Shown here: positions 61,700 to 64,000 of the stretch, one piece after another
How the letters are laid out: each line of letters begins with the position of its first letter
Numbering within the stretch: the stretch's first letter is position 1
Assembly: GCF_030733265.1 (NCBI RefSeq)
Contig: NZ_JASHJI010000003.1
Span: 310,001-374,000, forward strand
Origin: Roseibium sp. MMSF_3412
GTDB lineage: Bacteria; Pseudomonadota; Alphaproteobacteria; Rhizobiales; Stappiaceae
Reading direction: 5' to 3'
Length of the DNA: 64,000 bases
Made by a program: the position numbers and the translations under genes
Notes under the pieces: generated by a model
Databases searched by the model: none
Told to the model about the DNA's origin: nothing
What the model saw: the letters and a program-made list of their open reading frames with translations, nothing else

Positions 61700-63334
61700 A
61701 TGAAAGAGCATTACGAGGCGCTCCCGAAACAGACGGCCAACCACGTGCCCTTGTCGCCGCTGTCGTTCCTGGAACGCACCGCGGCCATTTTCCCGGACCG
61801 GACGGCGCTTGTTTACAACGATCTGCGCTTCACCTGGAGCGACGTTCATGAGCGGGTAAGGCGCCTGGCCGCGAGCCTGAAAGACATGGGCATCGGCGAG
61901 GGCGACACGGTGTCGGTTCTGGCCGCCAACACGCCGGAACTCTTCGAACTTCACTACGCCGTGCCGCTGACGGGCGCCGTGCTCAATACGATCAATATCC
62001 GCCTGGAACCCGAAACTGTCGCCTACATCTTCGATCACAGCGACGCCCGGCTGGTGATCGCCGACACGGCCTTTTCCGGCGTCGTCAAGGCGGCTTTCGG
62101 GCTGAACGGCAAGAGCCTGCCCGTCGTGGATATCGTCGACCCGGACGGTCCGGGCGGCGACAGGCTTGGGACATCGACCTATGCCGACCTGATCGAAAGG
62201 GGCGATCCCGCTTTCGCATGGACCGGACCGGAAGACGAATGGCAGGCACTGGCGCTCAACTACACCTCCGGCACTTCCGGCCGGCCCAAGGGCGTCGTCT
62301 ATCACCATCGCGGCGCTTATCTCATGGCGATGGGAACGCCGATCGCCTGGGAGCTGCCGCGGCACCCGGTCTATCTCTATACCGTGCCGATGTTTCACTG
62401 CAATGGCTGGTGCCACGCCTGGGCCATGACACTGATGGCCGGCACCATCGTCTGCATCCGCCAGGTCAGCGGCAAGGCGGTATTCGACCTGATTGACCGC
62501 CACAGGATCACGCATCTCGGCGGCGCGCCGATCGTTCTCTCGATGCTGGTGAACACGCCTGAGGAAGACAGGCGGCCCCTCGCGGGCCCCGTCAAAATCA
62601 TGACGGCGGGGGCACCACCTCCCGCAGCCGTCCTGGCAGCGACCAAGGCGCTCGGTTTCGAAGTCATGCAGGTCTACGGACTGACGGAAACCTATGGCCA
62701 TGTCGTCCAGTGCCTGTGGCGCGAGGAATGGGAAGACCTGTCCGCCGAGGAACAGGCGGAGCTGCAATCCTGGCAGGGGGTCGGCTTCCCGATGACGGAA
62801 ACGGTGGATGTCATCGACAGGGACACCGGCGAGCCCGTCCCGATGGACGGCGAGACACAGGGTGAGATCGTCATTCGCGGCAACACCGTCATGAAGGGAT
62901 ACTACAAGAACGGTGCGGCGACCGGGGACGCCTTTTCCGGCGGACGGTTCAAGTCGGGCGATGCGGCCGTGCGTCATCCGAACGGCTATGTTCAGATCCG
63001 CGACCGGCTGAAGGATGTGATCATCTCCGGCGGCGAAAACATTTCCTCTGTGGAGGTCGAAGGCGTGCTCCACCGGCATCCCGATGTGGTGCTGGCGGCT
63101 GTTGTCGCCCTGCCGGACGAAAAATGGGGCGAAGTGCCGTGCGCCTTTGTCGAACTGAAGGAGGGCAGCATCCTCACGGAAGACGCGCTGATCGACTTCT
63201 GCCGGGAGCACATGGCCGGATTCAAAAGACCGAAAAAGATCGTCTTCACCGAGCTGCCGAAAACGGCGACCGGAAAGATACAGAAATTTGTTCTGCGCGA
63301 GGACGCCAGGACGATGACGGAAAACACCAGCTAA
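61700..63334 (+). CDS. dmdB: Acyl-CoA synthetase, methylmercaptopropionate-CoA ligase (DmdB)-like
   Basis: 544 residues, acyl-adenylate-forming. The N-terminus LTPLSFLERTAAIFPDRTALV-like segment (PLSPLSFLERTAAIFP) and the P-loop YTSGTSGRPKG, GLTETYGH, and the C-terminal GGENISSVEVEGVLH and KTATGKIQKFVLRE (catalytic Lys) are complete. It would activate 3-methylmercaptopropionate, the product of DmdA, to its CoA thioester. Its place between dmdA and acuI supports this; short-chain acyl-CoA ligases of similar type are the alternative. The ATG at 61700 is set by the gap from dmdA; the frame opening at 61352 is inside dmdA. Confidence 0.85.
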   Translation: MKEHYEALPKQTANHVPLSPLSFLERTAAIFPDRTALVYNDLRFTWSDVHERVRRLAASLKDMGIGEGDTVSVLAANTPELFELHYAVPLTGAVLNTINIRLEPETVAYIFDHSDARLVIADTAFSGVVKAAFGLNGKSLPVVDIVDPDGPGGDRLGTSTYADLIERGDPAFAWTGPEDEWQALALNYTSGTSGRPKGVVYHHRGAYLMAMGTPIAWELPRHPVYLYTVPMFHCNGWCHAWAMTLMAGTIVCIRQVSGKAVFDLIDRHRITHLGGAPIVLSMLVNTPEEDRRPLAGPVKIMTAGAPPPAAVLAATKALGFEVMQVYGLTETYGHVVQCLWREEWEDLSAEEQAELQSWQGVGFPMTETVDVIDRDTGEPVPMDGETQGEIVIRGNTVMKGYYKNGAATGDAFSGGRFKSGDAAVRHPNGYVQIRDRLKDVIISGGENISSVEVEGVLHRHPDVVLAAVVALPDEKWGEVPCAFVELKEGSILTEDALIDFCREHMAGFKRPKKIVFTELPKTATGKIQKFVLREDARTMTENTS

Positions 63335-63349
63335 CAGGGCAGTTTGACC

Positions 63350-64000
63350 ATGACTTTCAAAGCACTCCTCGTTGAAAAGAACGACGAAGGCAAAACCTCC
63401 GCATCGGTTCAGGAGCTCGACGACAGCCGCTTGCCGGAAGGCGATGTCACCGTCGCCGTCGAATACTCAACGCTGAACTACAAGGACGGCCTGTGCGTCG
63501 GTCCCGGCGGCGGTCTCGTGCGCAATTACCCGCACGTGCCCGGCATCGACTTTGCCGGTACCGTCCTTGAGTCCGCCGACGACTGGTACAAGCCCGGCGA
63601 CAAGGTGGTCCTGACCGGCTGGCGCGTCGGAGAGGTCTGGTGGGGCGGCTATGCCCAGAAAGCCTGCGTGAAGGGCGAATGGCTGGTACCGCTGCCCGAA
63701 GGCATCTCCACCCGCAATGCCATGGCCGTCGGCACCGCCGGTTTCACGGCCATGCTCGCCGTAATGGCGCTGGAAGATCACGGCCTGAAGCCGGGAGACG
63801 GCCCCGTTCTGGTCACGGGCGCAGCCGGCGGCGTCGGTTCGGTCGCCACGGCCATTCTCGCCAATCTCGGTTATGAAGTCGCCGCCGTGACAGGCCGCGA
63901 AAGCACCTGGGACTATCTGAAGTCCCTGGGCGCTAGCACCATCGTTCCCCGCGACGATGTCAATGAAACCGTCAAACGGCCGCTGGAAGCCGAAACTTGG
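63350..64000 (+). CDS. acuI: Acryloyl-CoA reductase AcuI (3' end cut by window)
   Basis: First 217 residues of a medium-chain zinc-type/quinone-oxidoreductase: MTFKALLVEKNDEGKTSAS, FEAVEYSTLNYKDGLCVGPG-like YSTLNYKDGLCVGPGG, VPGIDFAGTVLESADDWYKPG, GWRVGEVWWGGYAQKACVKG and the dinucleotide loop TGAAGGVGSVATAILANLGY. AcuI reduces toxic acryloyl-CoA to propionyl-CoA, using NADPH, and is found next to dmdA in many marine alphaproteobacteria. The ORF has no stop before base 64000. Further DMSP genes (dmdC, dmdD) may follow outside the window. Confidence 0.93.
   Translation, partial: MTFKALLVEKNDEGKTSASVQELDDSRLPEGDVTVAVEYSTLNYKDGLCVGPGGGLVRNYPHVPGIDFAGTVLESADDWYKPGDKVVLTGWRVGEVWWGGYAQKACVKGEWLVPLPEGISTRNAMAVGTAGFTAMLAVMALEDHGLKPGDGPVLVTGAAGGVGSVATAILANLGYEVAAVTGRESTWDYLKSLGASTIVPRDDVNETVKRPLEAETW

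Noticed and set aside
1..64000. CRISPR arrays, insertion sequences, prophage or integrase genes
   Set aside because: No regularly spaced repeats, transposase, integrase or phage structural genes were seen on reading both strands.

Overview
The window is GC-rich DNA from an alphaproteobacterium. Gene content points to a marine member of the Hyphomicrobiales/Stappiaceae type (Roseibium/Labrenzia-like) or a close relative: an RpoH2-type heat-shock sigma factor, CarD/CdnL, a 7Fe ferredoxin, a GlxA-type regulator, the N-methylglutamate pathway and DMSP demethylation genes. The placement is inferred from gene families only; no search was run.

Layout. 1-6765 is housekeeping: the end of a helicase gene, an S4-domain RNA-binding protein with no ordinary start codon, fdxA, carD, rpoH2, an M48 lipoprotein metalloprotease, a nuclease-like secreted protein and tRNA-Arg(CCT). 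6766-13343 is looser accessory DNA: palindrome-rich non-coding DNA, an autotransporter and two AraC-type regulators. 13391-28850 is a large catabolic cluster around a sugar ABC importer. It combines sugar-acid enzymes (lactonases, Gfo/Idh/MocA dehydrogenase, rhamnose-mutarotase-like protein, enolase-superfamily dehydratase) with CoA chemistry (two class III CoA-transferases and two MaoC-fold proteins), plus an IclR regulator and a substrate-binding-like protein without a signal peptide. 29058-40857 is an N-methylglutamate (methylamine) module: mgsABC-gmaS and mgdABCD-like genes with XRE-cupin and GlxA-type regulators. A flavin-barrel gene sits inside the mgd operon, and the delta-type subunit has lost its zinc cysteines.

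41093-54381 holds a DenD-like epimerase/dehydrogenase and an SDR, convergent with a ten-gene minus-strand operon. That operon carries a CUT2-type sugar importer, two amidases/esterases, a XylX-like FAH-family dehydratase and an alpha-ketoglutarate-semialdehyde-type dehydrogenase (a Weimberg-like exit). Its regulator joins an IclR winged helix to a periplasmic-binding-protein domain that is clearly homologous to the operon's own transporter SBP. 54671-57986 is a detached piece of a Tad/Flp pilus locus (cpaC, tadD, a small lipoprotein and a coiled-coil membrane protein). 58248-64000 is a DMSP operon: GntR regulator, DUF2182, DUF1326, dmdA, dmdB-like ligase and acuI, which runs off the end.

How it fits together: the window is largely a scavenging toolkit for marine osmolytes and sugars. 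Two unrelated modules, DmdA and the Mgd alpha subunit, probably pass one-carbon groups to tetrahydrofolate. The best candidates for undescribed biology are the IclR-PBP fusion regulator, the mixed sugar-acid/CoA pathway with its signal-less SBP, the zinc-less delta subunit with the adjacent flavin-barrel protein, and the DUF2182/DUF1326 pair leading the DMSP operon.
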